Assembly: GCA_947579665.1 (NCBI GenBank) | Contig: OX388343.1 | Coordinates: forward strand, 89,384,254 to 89,448,253 | DNA: 64,000 nt | Direction of reading: 5' to 3' | Origin: Sympetrum striolatum | Lineage: Eukaryota; Arthropoda; Insecta; Odonata; Libellulidae | Shown: in pieces, positions 11,361 through 23,602 of the stretch | How positions within the stretch are numbered: position 1 is the stretch's first letter | Layout of the letters: each line of letters begins with the position of its first letter | The notes under the pieces: model-generated | What the model saw: the letters and a program-made list of their open reading frames with translations, nothing else | The model's database searches: none | What the model was told of the DNA's origin: nothing | Made by a program: the position numbers and the translations under genes

Positions 11361-13800
11361 TGAGGATAGAAATAAGTTACGGAGAAAAAAAGGGAGTAGA
11401 TACTAGATGTAGGGAGCCCCTTTACTGAAAGATAGAACGTTTATGATGAGGTTGGCGTATGGTAAGATTGGAAAGCTTCGAAAAAACGTTACAAGGAAGT
11501 AATCGCAAAAAAATTAATTTCTCTTGGTCGTTTTTTCCTTAGGCTCTTAAGTATATGTTTAAATCTAACACCTAAATTCGAGGTAGAGAAGAGGGAAGCA
11601 CTATAAGATTATCAAGGTCTTAATAGGTTACTGTATAGGAATTTCAAGAGTGAAGAACTGGAGAGTCCATCTTCCTATTTGTACCATCACCATGGTGTTC
11701 CTCCAATGGTTGCTAAGCTGTTGTTCAGGAAAATCCGTCCTCAACAGTCACCGTTCGCCTTCCTTTCCCTTCCGGAAGTGAACGGCTCCTGTGCAGATTC
11801 GCCCACGCTGCGCAGTCCTTCCAGTCGATTGTGGAATGGAAGGCCTTCGATTAAAACGCTCTCTCTCTCTTAAGGAATTCCGTCCTCTCGGACAACATCC
11901 TCGTTTCATAATCTTCTGAATATTCATCGAATGTCGCAGTTACGATTGCCTCTTTCGTTTTGCTTGACTGTTTTAATACATCATCCTTGCCTCTTATTAA
12001 TATACCCTTCATCGGAAATGCATGTCGCACTAGCAGCTGCCTTTACTTCATTCATTTAACGTGACTGTTTTCCTATTTGAAAGCTCAATCCCTTAGTTGT
12101 GATAAATAATAGAAACTACTAATCTGGCTTCGACTGTGTCCTCCATTCTAAAGAAGAAAGCCCTTAAAGTGGTGGTAAAGGTATAAGAGCTTTCTTCTTT
12201 ATTCTGTTATAAATAATTAAAATCAATAAAAATAACATTTATTTTATCAATGTTGTAGAAACGAGTAAACGTCTATTGGTGGACATGTTCCATTCCAAAG
12301 TCTTACTTCTGTGCTTGGATGCATGAGTTAAATCGCTGGATGTCCATAACAAGTGCCATAGTCTTCGTTTGATAGAAAGATAGATAGATGGACCCTTTAT
12401 CGGTGATGTTACTTCTAGGCTTCCAGGCTCTCTTCCACCTAACCTCCTATTTCGATAATATTCAAAGTTAACTAATTTATACAAACAAACTCAAAAAGAA
12501 AGAATAGTGTGTGGGAGAAAATTTTTTGAACTGAAGGTTGACAAAGAAAAAACCCACGTTGCGGGAAAACACCCACAGGGAGTGAAAAAAACCCGCGAAA
12601 ACACAGAAATAAAAAAATTAATAAAAAAACAACATAAAGTTGATATATAAACAATAAGCAGTAAGATGCAATACATATACAAGAGAATTATTTAAACGAA
12701 TAAGTTTAAAGAATATAAAATGAGCTAGTGAGAAAGGTACAATATGAGAACATTAAGCTTAGTTATTATAATTACGATTAAGTCTTAAGGATAAGAAAAT
12801 TAAATCATATATAATAATTTCTTCAGCCGGAGGTTTTCGTCGAACAATCTATTTTCTTACTCTTAGTGGACTTGATAAAGAAACTGGTTGGTCTTATTGA
12901 AGAAGTTATTTATTTCGCGGAATCTGGGGCTGATGCAAAAGTCAAGAATGCGAAATTTTGTTTAAATTACTGGAATGGTATCAGAAGAACGGCCTTTATT
13001 TTGATTAATATATCCGCGAATGTCCAGATGCACAAAAATACAAGCAAAATATCTGAAATCCGTATTAATAATTATTCATATCCGTGAATCATTTATAAGC
13101 TACGTTTCACAATTTTAGATAATAAAGAGAAGAATAACTTACAAACACAGAGAATCGCTATAGGATGCTGTAAGATATCATATTAGAGTTCAGTTGGACA
13201 TTAGATTCTGTTGGATATTAGATTCTGTTGGGCGGCTAGATCTGTGAAACGAGAACGTGATTCGAAACCGAGTGTCTCATTTCCTTGAATCATTGATTGG
13301 GAGATGACGCAGGAGCAAAGAAGCTTCGATTCCGCCATCTGGGGAAATTCATCTCGTCACAATAAGAGAGAAATTGAAGTTCCGCATTGAGACGCATTAG
13401 GGAAAGAGAGGGAAATTGACTGTTTCTGTCAGAATTATAGGATTCTTGAGATTCGGAGTGTTACGGAAAGGCTTAAGGTATCTTTGCACATAAAGACCGG
13501 AAAAATCTCAAGGAATAACTCGGAATTATGATTAGTATTATTAGTATATGTATATACTATCTCTTTACGACGGAAAACTTTCAGGGTACATTTTCCTTGT
13601 GTTATAGGAATTTATGTCTTCGATCATCTCTCTCTGAATATATGTCTCTGCATTACCGTCTCAACACGAGCGTTTAATTATATAATTCCTTTGTTTTTGA
13701 AAACAAGTAATGTCATTTGATTGGCCTTCATGTCGAGCAGTATTTGCTGATATATATTTAATTGTTAAGTTTTGAATAGTCGTTTTTCTATCCTTGGTAC
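11361..13800. other. Non-coding stretch
   Basis: No gene recognised. One small stem-loop (AAGAAGAAAGC ... GCTTTCTTCTT, 12151-12199, loop about 27 nt) and a short tandem echo (ATTAGATTCTGTTGG twice near 13200-13230) were seen. The rest is AT-rich with chance open frames. Confidence 0.4.
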
Positions 13801-13807
13801 CTATTCG

Positions 13808-13918
13808 ATACCGGCCGCGTTGGCGTGCTTGTGGTCTAACGCCAAGATCCCGGGTTCAAGTCCCGGCTAATCAGATTCGGCGACCGTAAAAATCAGCGCC
13901 AAATCTTCATCATCATAA
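13808..13918 (+). mobile_element. tRNA-derived SINE head, plus strand
   Basis: An A-box-like TTGGCGTGCTTGTGG and a B-box GGTTCAAGTCC inside a T-arm-like hairpin (CCGGG/CCCGG) lie about 35 nt apart. They are followed by CTAATCAGATTCGGCGACCG, resembling the body of the SINE copies at 3253, 41700 and 47160. The copy ends in a TCATCATCAT plus A-rich tail. A tRNA gene is rejected because no acceptor stem pairs. Confidence 0.5.
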
Positions 13919-14033
13919 AAAATGATCATCCGACCCCATGAGTGATTGGAATGAATGAAGGATAAGATATAAACTATACTATGGCATTCGAAAACGAGTT
14001 GCCAGTAGGGGTTATTTGTATCACTCATACTTT

Positions 14034-14760
14034 CTTTTTGTTTTTTTTTGTATACCCTGCGAGCCGTCAGAGGCGTATGGCAGGGTGTGTAATACACCAC
14101 CATTATTCAATCCACCCTATTAGCATTTGTAATAGCCTGGGGAAAAACGACCAAAAGTAATTATCCGTCTTTGCGATCACTTCCCTATAACGCTTCGTCG
14201 ATGCCTCTCCGAGATCGCGTTTACTCCTTAATTTTTACTAATATTTCACATACTTCGTCTATAAATTCTGAACGAATGAACTTTTCGAAAAGTTTCCGTC
14301 GATATTCAGATCTTCTCATCTGTAGTGAATTCCAACCGAAGGACTCTATCATTGCCGTAACGCTGCTATCAAACCTGTGATCCCCGTAAACGAATCGGAC
14401 TGCTCTACGCTGAACCATCTCTAAATCTGAGACTAAACCTACTTCGTACGGGTCCCAAACCGCGCAGCAGTATTCTAGACTCGGACGAATAAGAGAAAAG
14501 TAAGCTATTTCTTTGACTCTCGATGAGCATCCTCCTCTCACGTTCTACCAGTTAATCTTTGCATTCTATTCGCTTTTCCTATCGCATCTCGAATATGTTC
14601 TTTAAAAGATAAGTTACTGTTAAACGTGACTCCTAGGTATTTGTCGTCGTGCAGTAACTCTAATGGATGCCCTGAAATTTGGTACTGCGCGGGAATTATG
14701 TTTGTGGAGCGCATAAAACTCATGGCAACGCATTACTTCGGCGACTTTAACATTTTCCAA
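14034..14760 (-). pseudogene. Truncated LINE (Jockey/CR1-like reverse transcriptase C-terminus)
   Basis: On the minus strand two adjacent frames give HDDKYLGVTFNSNLSFKEHI (14538-14723) and then FSLIRPSLEYCCAVWDPY followed by LEMVQRRAVRFVYGD (14221-14541). These are the classic thumb and post-RT motifs of Jockey/CR1-type non-LTR retrotransposons. The frame shifts near 14540, so the copy is broken. It is 5'-truncated near 14760. A 3' UTR with a CCCTGC/GCAGGG hairpin (14056-14088) ends in an A-rich tail, seen as T-rich sequence at 14034-14051, which marks the 3' terminus. Confidence 0.8.
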
Positions 14761-15788
14761 TACAAGTTCAATAAAGGAAGAAAAATAAATTAAAGATTTA
14801 TTATTATTTTTGAATGAGTTATTTTTTTTGTTCTGCACCAGGAAGCAAATAAAATGTGATTCATTCATCGAGTTATTCTACTTAACCAATTTATAGTAAC
14901 AGGAAGACTGTCTAATGAATTTTGATTGGTGACTTTTTTTTCTGATTCTGTGCCATTTTAAACTCATTTAAATTTACCCAGGAATACCTAATTATTGCTA
15001 CTAACACCCACCCAGAGATATTTGGAAAAGTGTCGATAGCAGCGCTTGCCAAAATTACATCGAGGTTGTTCAATTTCGGCTCGGCTTACCGAACGCGTTC
15101 TTTTTATCTTCGTAATGAATTAACGCCTGTACTTTGTCTTCTGAAATGGAAAAAAAACACGTGCAAGTGTAACGCAGTGTCACGGAGCGTCCGTGCTGTA
15201 CTATCTCTTCACTCGCGATATTACCTGTCGAGGCTAGTCACGAAAACGTGACTCAAGAGTTGGACAAAACATTCACTTTTTTCATCTTCTTTAATTTTCT
15301 TGAAAATTGAAGGATTTTTGAAATCGTACCTCAAGGAGCTTTTTCATTAAAAAAATTGATCGGAACCGTTTCGCTTCTTTGTGACTCGCCTCGTGCGGTC
15401 CGAATGAAGGACAGACTGATTCTGCTAATAGAAGAATTTGAACACAAGATTCTGAATGTTTGACTTATTCTGACAAGCCTTCGGTCGAGTATCCACTAAT
15501 TCAGATCCAGGATGTTCTGTCACGCAAGGTGTGCATAATAATTTGCTTAAAAGGCGAATTTTTACTTAGAAAACTGCTCAACTACTACCTAGGAGTATTG
15601 GTCTCTTACTAATACCTATATAGCTGGATTGCCCGACATACGTCCTTAAAATAGGTTAGCTATTCTTACTTTTTATTTATAAAAATGGTAGTATACCATT
15701 AACTTGATAAAACCGTTCGTTGCGTTATCCTTAATTGAGTAGAATTGAACTTTATTTGTGTACCGAATAGAAAGTTCTAGCTGTAGTG
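14761..15788. other. Non-coding stretch before the repeat array
   Basis: No gene or repeat recognised. AT-rich with short open frames. Confidence 0.4.
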
Positions 15789-15790
15789 AT

Positions 15791-15861
15791 ATCTATTATA
15801 TATAGATGCTTCTCCGGATTCATTCATATATCTATCTATTATATATAGACGCTTCTCCGGA
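15791..15861. repeat. Terminal-repeat motif, one full and one partial copy
   Basis: 15791-15826 is a full 36-bp copy of the motif that ends GCTTCTCCGGATTCATTCA. A partial copy (15836-15861, with one change, GACGC for GATGC) follows directly. It lies just outside the head of the first unit and marks the left edge of the array. Confidence 0.7.
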
Positions 15862-15875
15862 TATACCTATATATA

Positions 15876-16985
15876 TACGAGTAAAATGTAGCTTGCATAC
15901 TGCAAGCAGATCGACAACACTAATTTCATATCGGCATCATATCGGGACGGACATCAAAAGAAAAAAAAAATTCAAAATATTCGTAGAATTCGCTGCAATT
16001 TAATCACCTGGCAGCGAACCCCGGTCTTCCTGGTGTACTTACTATGCAGCAAAATAGAAAATTACCATATCAAACTATGTGTGAAAATTCAAGCAAAACT
16101 ATTAGGTGCAACTACCTCAAACGACGTCCTACTATTCACATACACTCCTTATTTGAGAAATTATAATGTGCTCTGGCATCGAACCCAGGAACAGCATGGT
16201 CTTATCTATTTTTTTTCTTAAACAAAGTGTTAATATACATCTTCCATCTAAGCAAGAGCTCCCTTACATATCGATAAATGCATAAAAAAATTATGAAAAG
16301 ATACCCCATAGTATTATTATATATGGGTGATATTTTTACCGCCCGGCATCGAACCCGGGTCTTTCAGGCAATACTTTCTATGCAGCACAAAAGAAAAACA
16401 CCATCTCTAACCGCGTATGCAAATTCAAGCAGAAATATTGGTTACAACTGCCTCAAATGACGTCCTACTTTTCCTTCATATTCCTTATGAGAGAAACGTT
16501 ATTGTGCTCTGGCTTCGAACCCAGGAACAGTACGGTCTTATGAAAATTTTTTTCTAAAACTTATTCGTACCATACATCTTCCAGCCAAGCACGAACATCC
16601 TATCATTTCGATAAGTGCATCTAAAAAAATAATGAAAAACGGCTCCCATGTATTTTAAAGGGCAGATCTTTGCATCGTCCTAGCATCGAACCCAGGATAA
16701 CTTTTGTAAAAGTGATTGATGTTTTCGAAAGTCCAAGACCATAAATATAGGCACCTTGAGTTTTACTTCTCTACCTATCCGGAAAGTATTTTTTTTTAAT
16801 TCCCGAAAATCACGGCAATGCATTCAAACGGGAAAAATCGGGACTTTGGGGCCCTCTGGAATCGAACCTATGACCCTGAGGATCAAAGTCTCTTTTTTCC
16901 TGGGGGTTTCACGTTATGGCCAATATGTCATAAAAATTTCAGATCAATGACGCTTGTAGTTTAGGCTGTGAATTTGTATCCTATC
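15876..16985 (+). repeat. Array unit 1 (type A, +)
   Basis: Hairpin monomers have their TCGAA cores near 16014, 16179, 16349, 16515, 16686 and 16862. The first has a changed core (GCGAA). Spacing is 165-176 bp. This unit is almost identical, in inverse orientation, to unit 5 at 26091-27193. In the 220 bp I compared directly (16560-16760 region) only a two-base cluster differs. Confidence 0.85.
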
Positions 16986-16999
16986 TATCTATATAGGTA

Positions 17000-18080
17000 T
17001 ACGAGTAAAATGTAGCTTGCATACTGCAAGCAGATCGACAACACTAATTTCATAACGGCATTATATCGGGACTGTCCCGGAAAGGAAAAAAAGGATTGAA
17101 AATATTCAGAAAATTCGCTGCAATTTAATCGTCTGGTATCGAACCCGGGTCTTTTTGGTGAATTTTCTATGCAGCACATCAGAAGATCATCTTCTCTAAA
17201 TACGTGTGAAAATTCAAGCAGAAATATTGGCTGCAACTGCCTCAAACGAAGACCTACTTTTCACGAATGTTAATAGCTCTCTGGATACGAACCAAGGACG
17301 ATCTAGGAAATATAAAATATGTTTCCGCATTGTATCTATAAGTTCTATATATATGCCGAATTTCAAGTTTTAATATTATTGGGAAGGGGTTCAAAATAAT
17401 TCTTAAAAATCGGATCAGTGACTGATTGTAGAGACGCCTGGTGTCGAACCCTGGACGTATTGGAAGCTGTAAATGCACAAAATGATTTGCTAGGACTTGA
17501 TCTAATTTCATACAAAGTTTGAAGTTGATAGCATGCCGGGAAATACCTAAATTTTGTTTCCGTTATCTCCGTAAGAAATGCATTGAGAAGTGCAAATGAC
17601 CCTATGGGATCGAACCAAGGACCATCAGCGAACATGTAAAATTTGATTATGAAATATATTCGCGATATCTATCCACGTGCCGAGTTTTATGTTTCCATGT
17701 TATCGGGAAAGGATCCAAAAAAAATCTTCAAAATCGCCGCAATGCATTTTAAACGGCCTATTTTTGCCCCGACCTAGCATCGAACCAAGGATAATATTCG
17801 TAGATGTCTTTATGCTTTTCTTTAGATATCTTTGGCATCTTGCGATCCCTCCAATTTCAACTCTCTACTTTCCCGGGAAGTGCACCAAAAAAATTTTCGA
17901 AAATCCCCGCCATGTATCCTTATGGAGAAAATCGTGACTTTGGGGACTTCTGGAATCGAACCCATGACACCGAGGTTCAATGTCGGCTTTTTCCTGGAGG
18001 TTACACGTTATGGCCAATACGTCGTAAAAATTTCAGGTCAATGACGCTTTTGGTTTAGCCTGTGAATTTGTATCCTATCT
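17000..18080 (+). repeat. Array unit 2 (type B, +)
   Basis: Hairpin cores lie near 17149, 17288, 17445, 17610, 17780 and 17957. Stems change in step: CCTGG pairs with CCTGG-like variants at 17439-17455, and the TGG/CCA closing pairs of the sixth monomer are kept. The second core is altered (TACGAACC). It is joined to unit 1 by a short TATC/TATAGG junction. Confidence 0.8.
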
Positions 18081-18091
18081 GGGTATATATA

Positions 18092-18127
18092 TGAATGAAT
18101 CCGGAGAAGCATCTATATATAATAGAT
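18092..18127 (+). repeat. Terminal-repeat motif between units 2 and 3
   Basis: A full 36-bp copy beginning TGAATGAATCCGGAGAAGCA sits between the tail of unit 2 and the head of unit 3. Confidence 0.75.
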
Positions 18128-19225
18128 ACGAGTAAAATGTAGCTTGCATACTGCAAGCAGATCGACAACACTAATTTCATGTCGGCATCATATCGGGAAG
18201 GCCGTCAAAAGAAGGAAAAATGGATTGAAAATATTCTGATTATTCGCTGCAATTTATTCGTCCGGCATCGAACACGGGTCTTCCTAGTGATACTTACTAT
18301 GCAGCACAATAGAAGATCACCATCTCTAACTATCTGTGAAAATTCAAGCAGAAATATTATCTGCAACCTCCTCAAACGACGTCCTACTTTTCCTTTATAT
18401 TTCTTATGAGAGAAATGTTAATGTGCTCTGGCATCGAACCCAGGAATAGTTCGGTCTTCAGAAAACTGTTTTCTTAAACCAGTTTTAACCATACATTTTC
18501 CAGCCAAGCACGAACTTCCTATCATTTCAATAAGTGCATCAAAAAAATAATGAAATACTAACCCTATGTATTTTAAACGGGAGACATATTTACCGCCCAG
18601 CATCGAACCCGGGTCTTTCTGGTAAAACTTCCTATGCAACATAATAGAAGATATTAATCTTTAACTTTGTGCGAAAATTCAAGCAGATGTATTGGCTGCA
18701 ACTGCCTCAATCAAAGTCTTATTTTCCCTTATATTCCTTATGAGAGTAATGTTAATGTGCTCTGGCATCGAACCCAGGAATAGTACGGTCTTATGAAAAT
18801 TTTTTTCTTAAACCAATTCTTACCTTACACTTTCCGGCTAAGCACGAACTTCCTATTATTTCGAGAAGTGCATCAAAAAAAATAATGAAAAACAGCTCCC
18901 ATGTATTTTAAAGGGCAGATCTTTGCATCGTCCTAGCATCGAACCCAGGATATTTTTTGTAAAAGTCATTGATGTTTTCGAAAGACCAAGACCATAACTA
19001 TAGGAACCTTGAGTTTTATTTCTCTACCTATCCGGAAAGTATTTTTTTAAAATTCCCGAAAATCACGGCAATGCATTTAAACAGGAAAAATCGGGACTTT
19101 GGGGCACTCTGGAATCGAACCTATGAGACTGAGGATCAAAGTTGCTTTTTTCCTGGGGGTTTCACGTTATGGCCAATACGTCATAAAAATTTCAAGGCAA
19201 TGACGCTTGTAGTTTAGCCTGTGAA
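18127..19225 (+). repeat. Array unit 3 (type A, +)
   Basis: Hairpin cores lie near 18269, 18435, 18605, 18768, 18939 and 19117, all with an intact TTCGA on the complementary strand. The tail is followed by TATAGCTA-type short repeats. It is clearly related to unit 1 but more diverged from it than unit 5 is. Confidence 0.8.
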
Positions 19226-19240
19226 TTTGTATCCTATCTA

Positions 19241-19286
19241 TATAGCTATATAGCTATATGGCTATATAGCTATATGGCTATATATA
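19241..19286. repeat. TATAGC/TATATGGC short tandem repeat
   Basis: About five imperfect copies of TATAGCTA/TATATGGC lie at the centre of the tail-to-tail junction between the + units and the - units. Confidence 0.7.
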
Positions 19287-19359
19287 TGAATGAATCCGGA
19301 GAAGCATCTATATATAATAGATATGAATGAATCCGGAGAAGCATCTATATATAATAGAT
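19287..19359 (+). repeat. Terminal-repeat motif, two tandem copies at the array centre
   Basis: Two full 36-bp copies (19287-19322 and 19324-19359) stand head to tail where orientation of the array switches from + to -. Confidence 0.75.
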
Positions 19360-19378
19360 ATATATATACATTCATAGG

Positions 19379-20176
19379 GGATCAAAATTCTAACCATGTT
19401 CCACAAGTGCCACCGACTTGAAATTTTTACGACATATTGGCCATAACGTGTAACCTCCAGGAAAAAGCCGACCGTGAAACTCGGTGACATGGGTTCGATT
19501 CCAGAAGGCCCCAAAGTCGCGATTTTCCCCATAAGATTACATGGCGGGGATTTTCGAAAATTTTTTTGAGGCACTTTCCGGAAAAGGAGAGAGTTGAAAT
19601 TCGAGGGATTGCTAGAAGCCGTGGATATCCAACGAAAATCGAAAAGACATCTTCGAATATAGTCCATGGTTCGATGCTAGGTCGGGGCAAAAATCGGCCG
19701 TTTAAAATGCATGGCGGCGATTTTGAAGATTTTTTTTTTATCCTTTCCCGATAGCATGGATACGTGAAACTCGGCACGTGGATAGATATCATGAATATAT
19801 TTCATAATCAAATTTTTCATGTTCGCTGATGGTCCTTGGTTCGATCCCAGGGGGCCATTTGACTTCTCAATGCATTTCCTACGGAGATAACGGAAACAAA
19901 ATTTAGGTACTTCCCGGCATGCTATCAACTTCAAACTTTGCATGACACAAGATCAAGTCATTACAAATCAAACTGTGCATTCACAGCTCATAATATGTCC
20001 TGGGTTCGACACCAGGTGACTCTGCAAGCAGAGGTTGATCCGGTTTTTAGGAATTATTTTCAAACCTTTACCAATAATACAGAAACTTGAAATTAGGCAT
20101 ATAGATAGAGATCATAAATAAGTTTCACAAACATATTTTAGATTTCCAAGATAGTCCTTGGTTCGAATCCAGAGAG
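19379..20176 (-). repeat. Array unit 4, first part (type B, -), split by the hAT element
   Basis: Hairpin cores lie near 19498, 19671, 19840, 20007 and 20163. The sequence stops at CCAGAGAG (20169-20176) where the hAT element begins, and resumes after the second CCAGAGAG at 25780. The two parts add up to about 1.07 kb, the expected length of a type B unit. Confidence 0.85.
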
Positions 20177-20199
20177 TAGACATGGGCGCCGTTATGATT

Positions 20200-20325
20200 T
20201 TTGTCAGCGGCGGCGTAGGGGGAAAATGAAGCCGGCGGCGGCGGCGTAACGGCGTGAACGCTGACTGCTTAATCGTCGGCGGCGGCGCGGCGTAACCGGC
20301 GGCGTGAAAAATTTCGTTCGCATAC
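20200..20325. repeat. Left subterminal GGCGGC-rich block of the hAT element
   Basis: Repeated GGCGGCG/CGTAACGGCG strings stand out against the AT-rich surroundings. Subterminal short repeats are common transposase-binding regions in hAT elements. That role here is inference. Confidence 0.6.
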
Positions 20326-20361
20326 GGCAGAAAAAAGGCGAATAACTCGAATATCTGAGAT

Positions 20362-20495
20362 TACATTATTACAATTATACCATACCAATAAAGACAATGT
20401 AGAGCTATCTTGAATACGCAGCACAAGAGTACATTATTACAATTATATCATACCAATAAAGACAATGTAGAGCTATCTTGAATACGCAGCACAAT
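20362..20495. repeat. 68-bp tandem duplication inside the hAT element
   Basis: Two near-identical 68-bp copies (20362-20429 and 20430-20495) begin TACATTATTACAATTAT and end near GAATACGCAGCACAA. They differ at only a few bases. Confidence 0.8.
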
Positions 20496-21356
20496 GGGCT
20501 AGAATCGAAAAAACCTGGCAAAAAATCATTTTCTTTAGTGCGGACTTTAGTACTGTAGTATTCAATAAATCCTGCCTATTACTACCAAATTATTTACGCT
20601 GATTTCTACCATTTAAAATTCTACAGGTGGTCAAAATTGACCAAAATTCACGAATAATGCCAGGTTTAGATTTTTGCAAACTTCTTCAGCCTCAAACCAA
20701 ACCCAAATGAGCAGAATCATCGGAAAAAATTAATACCGTGTTAAATAATCAACCCTTTATGATTTTTTAAGTGACCACCGTTGAATATTTGAATTATTGC
20801 ATCACTTCCATCAGATCTCTGAATTAGCTACTGTTGGTGAAATACTCACATCATGCAACATGTCTTTTAAATTATATTTCTTTCTCTTATCCTCTCTTGA
20901 ACCCTCCGATTTAAGGAAAACGAGCTCACATAAGACGCTGTCTGGGAATATTATATGCAGAACTTATTGAGGTATGGCAATGCGAAGTTTCAAAGTTCAC
21001 ATTCAACAAATATTTCCTTATTCTTGGCCAGAATGTTTCGATTCTAGCTCGCTCTGCGCCGTAAAGGGGTTAATTTGGCAATACGTTGCTTTCTTTATTT
21101 TCACAAAAGCATGCTTTTTATAATTAGGCTACATTACTTTAAGAACGTTTAAAGAGTGGTATCACAAATTGGGCTCAAATAGCCAGTAGAATGTCGATCA
21201 ATGGATGTACTATTGTTGTGAATTAGTTTAAACATCACATTTGCGCCACATTTTCAAGTATGGAATCCAGGAATAGACGTTCAATTGAAATTTCCAGAAA
21301 ATAAAAAATATATAAATGATGAACGCAAATCAAATCATTTAAGTTTAAACAAACTA

Positions 21357-21581
21357 AAAGAATAATAAGGAAATGAATGAATGAGAGGAGTTTAAAATAA
21401 ATAATTTAATAACATTCAGCAGTAGGTTAAACTCTGTCAACAAAATCTTTGCACAACGCATAGTTCTCATGGATGAATACCATTTATTCAATCTCTGTGG
21501 CTCTAGTCTGTTTTCCTTATCGTTGAGAGTGAGCCTGCATATACTAAAACTCCTCTCTATGGGAGTGTTGGTTGCGGGAAT
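21357..21581 (-). pseudogene. hAT transposase C-terminal dimerisation domain remnant
   Basis: Minus-strand translation gives PATNTPIERSFSICRLTLND followed by KENRLEPQRLN. This matches the hATC dimerisation signature ('P.TS.PSER.FS..G...T..RNRL.P'), which is the most conserved part of hAT transposases. The frame is open to a stop near 21357, but a stop (TAG) lies two codons before the motif, so the gene is dead. The N-terminal and catalytic parts would be expected at higher coordinates. I could not recognise them, and the 2.3-kb nested insertion at 22453-24762 lies in that direction. Confidence 0.75.
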
Positions 21582-22454
21582 ACACTATGTTCTAATAAAG
21601 ATATTCAAATCGATTATAATGTTTTAGAACTCTGGATTAGACGTTTTTTATAAATCAAAAGATGCTTCAATTATTAGGAATTGAAGTTAATCCAGGAAAA
21701 TACTGTTGTACCCTATGAAGAAAATTCTCTTAATGGAGTTAAATTTTTGGTTTACATATATGTTCAAGATGGTTTTTATCAAAGTATTCACATAAATTAA
21801 GATACGTAATGAATACACATTACTTTCCATTACTAAAGCTCAACGTATCTCAAATGGCCCCATGTTCATAGGAAGGATTGATGCACGTAGTAGAAATATA
21901 CGCGTTGAAAGAGAAAGTTAGCCTAAATTAATTTTAATATTATACCACATAGAGATACAGTAATTGAAAGCTGTTCAGTGAAATTTAATTATAGTGAATT
22001 ATTATCATATTTAAAAGGAAAAATAAGAAAAGAATAATATTTAAAATTAAAAATTTGGAAATTCGTAGCGAATTTGTTTGTACTTGTTCTTTAAATACTC
22101 ACTCTCATTTCAGAAACGAAGTTCTTATTCTTGATAATTTGCTTCCTTTTATGATATTTTTTCGATACTTTTAAATTTCCTGGCAAATATTCTGGGAAAA
22201 TACTTCCTGAAAATTTTGAGGGGAATGTCGAGAGGTTTAGAAAAATGCGTTCAAAAAAGTAGTTGCTTACTACTTTTCGCTATACTTCATTCATTAAAAA
22301 CATCCAGCGAGATAGTATTCTGAGAAAAGACTGAATTTTATTGGTGTTATTTTAATCCCTATTTTCTAATATAAACATTCGAAAACGAACATACATAGCG
22401 GAAGTTACATCTTCCGCAATGTATTTTATGAATTATATTATGTATGAAATATAT

Positions 22455-22490
22455 ATCTATTATATATAGATGCTTCTCCGGATTCATTCA
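22455..22490. repeat. Left terminal inverted repeat of the nested element
   Basis: 36 bp ending GCTTCTCCGGATTCATTCA. It pairs with 24719-24754 with a single mismatch noted. Confidence 0.8.
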
Positions 22491-22518
22491 TGGATATACC
22501 TATATAGATAGATAGATA

Positions 22519-23596
22519 GGATACTAATTCACAGCCTAAACCATAAGCGTCATTGATTTGAAATGTTTTCGACGTATTGGCCATAACGTGTAACCGCCAG
22601 AAGAAATGCGATTTTGAACCTCAGTGTTATGGGTTCGATACCAGAGGGCCCCAAATTCCCGATTTTTTCCATTTAAATGCATTACTTAGATTTTCCGGAA
22701 TTTATAAAAAATACTTCCCGGATAGGTAGAAAATTAAAACTCAAGGAGCCAATATATATGGTCATGATCTATCGAAAACAAAAATGACTTTTACGAAACA
22801 AATCCTAGGTTCGATGCTAGGACGATGCAAATATCTGCCCTTTAAAATACATTTATGTTGTTTTTCATTATTTTTTTTATGCACTTATCGAAATGATAGA
22901 AAGTTTTTGCTTATATGGAAGATGTATTAGATAAAACCGTACTGTTCCTAGGTTCGATGCCGGGGCACATTAAAATTTCTCTCATAAGGAATATATGGGA
23001 AAAACCGGACGTCGTTTGAGGCAGTTGCAGCCAATATTTCTGCTTGAATTTGCATACGTAGTTATAAATTGTGATTTTCTGTTGTGCTGCATAGAAAGTA
23101 TTGCCAGAAAGTCCCGGATTCGATGCCGGGTGGTTAATATATCCCCCATATATAATACATTGGGGTAGCTTTTCATTATTTTTTGATGCATTTATCGATA
23201 TGATAGTAAGTTCTTGCTAAGATAGAAGATGTATATTAAGACTTGGTTTATGAAAAACAATTAGATAAGACTATGCTGTTTCTGGATTCGATGCCAGAGC
23301 ACATTACAAATTCTCACATAAGGAATACATGGGAAAAGTAGGACGTCGTTTGAGGCAGTTGCAGCCAATATTTCTTCTTGAGTTTTCACTCATAGTTAGA
23401 GACGGTAAGCCTTTGTTGTTCTGCATAGTACTTATAACCAGGAAGACCCGGGTTCGATGCCGGACGGTGATATTGCAGCGAATTTTATGAATATTTTTAA
23501 TACTTTTTCTACTTTTGATGACCCTCTCGATATGATGTCGACTTGAAATTCGTGTTATCAACATGCTTGCAAAATGCAAGCAGCATTTTACTCGTA
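22519..23596 (-). repeat. Nested unit N1 (type A, -)
   Basis: Hairpin cores lie near 22633, 22809, 22951, 23118, 23286 and 23452. Two of the six (23118 and 23286) have GATTCG instead of GGTTCG. The head ends at 23596, seven bases from the head of the next unit. Confidence 0.8.
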
Positions 23597-23602
23597 TTAT
23601 TA

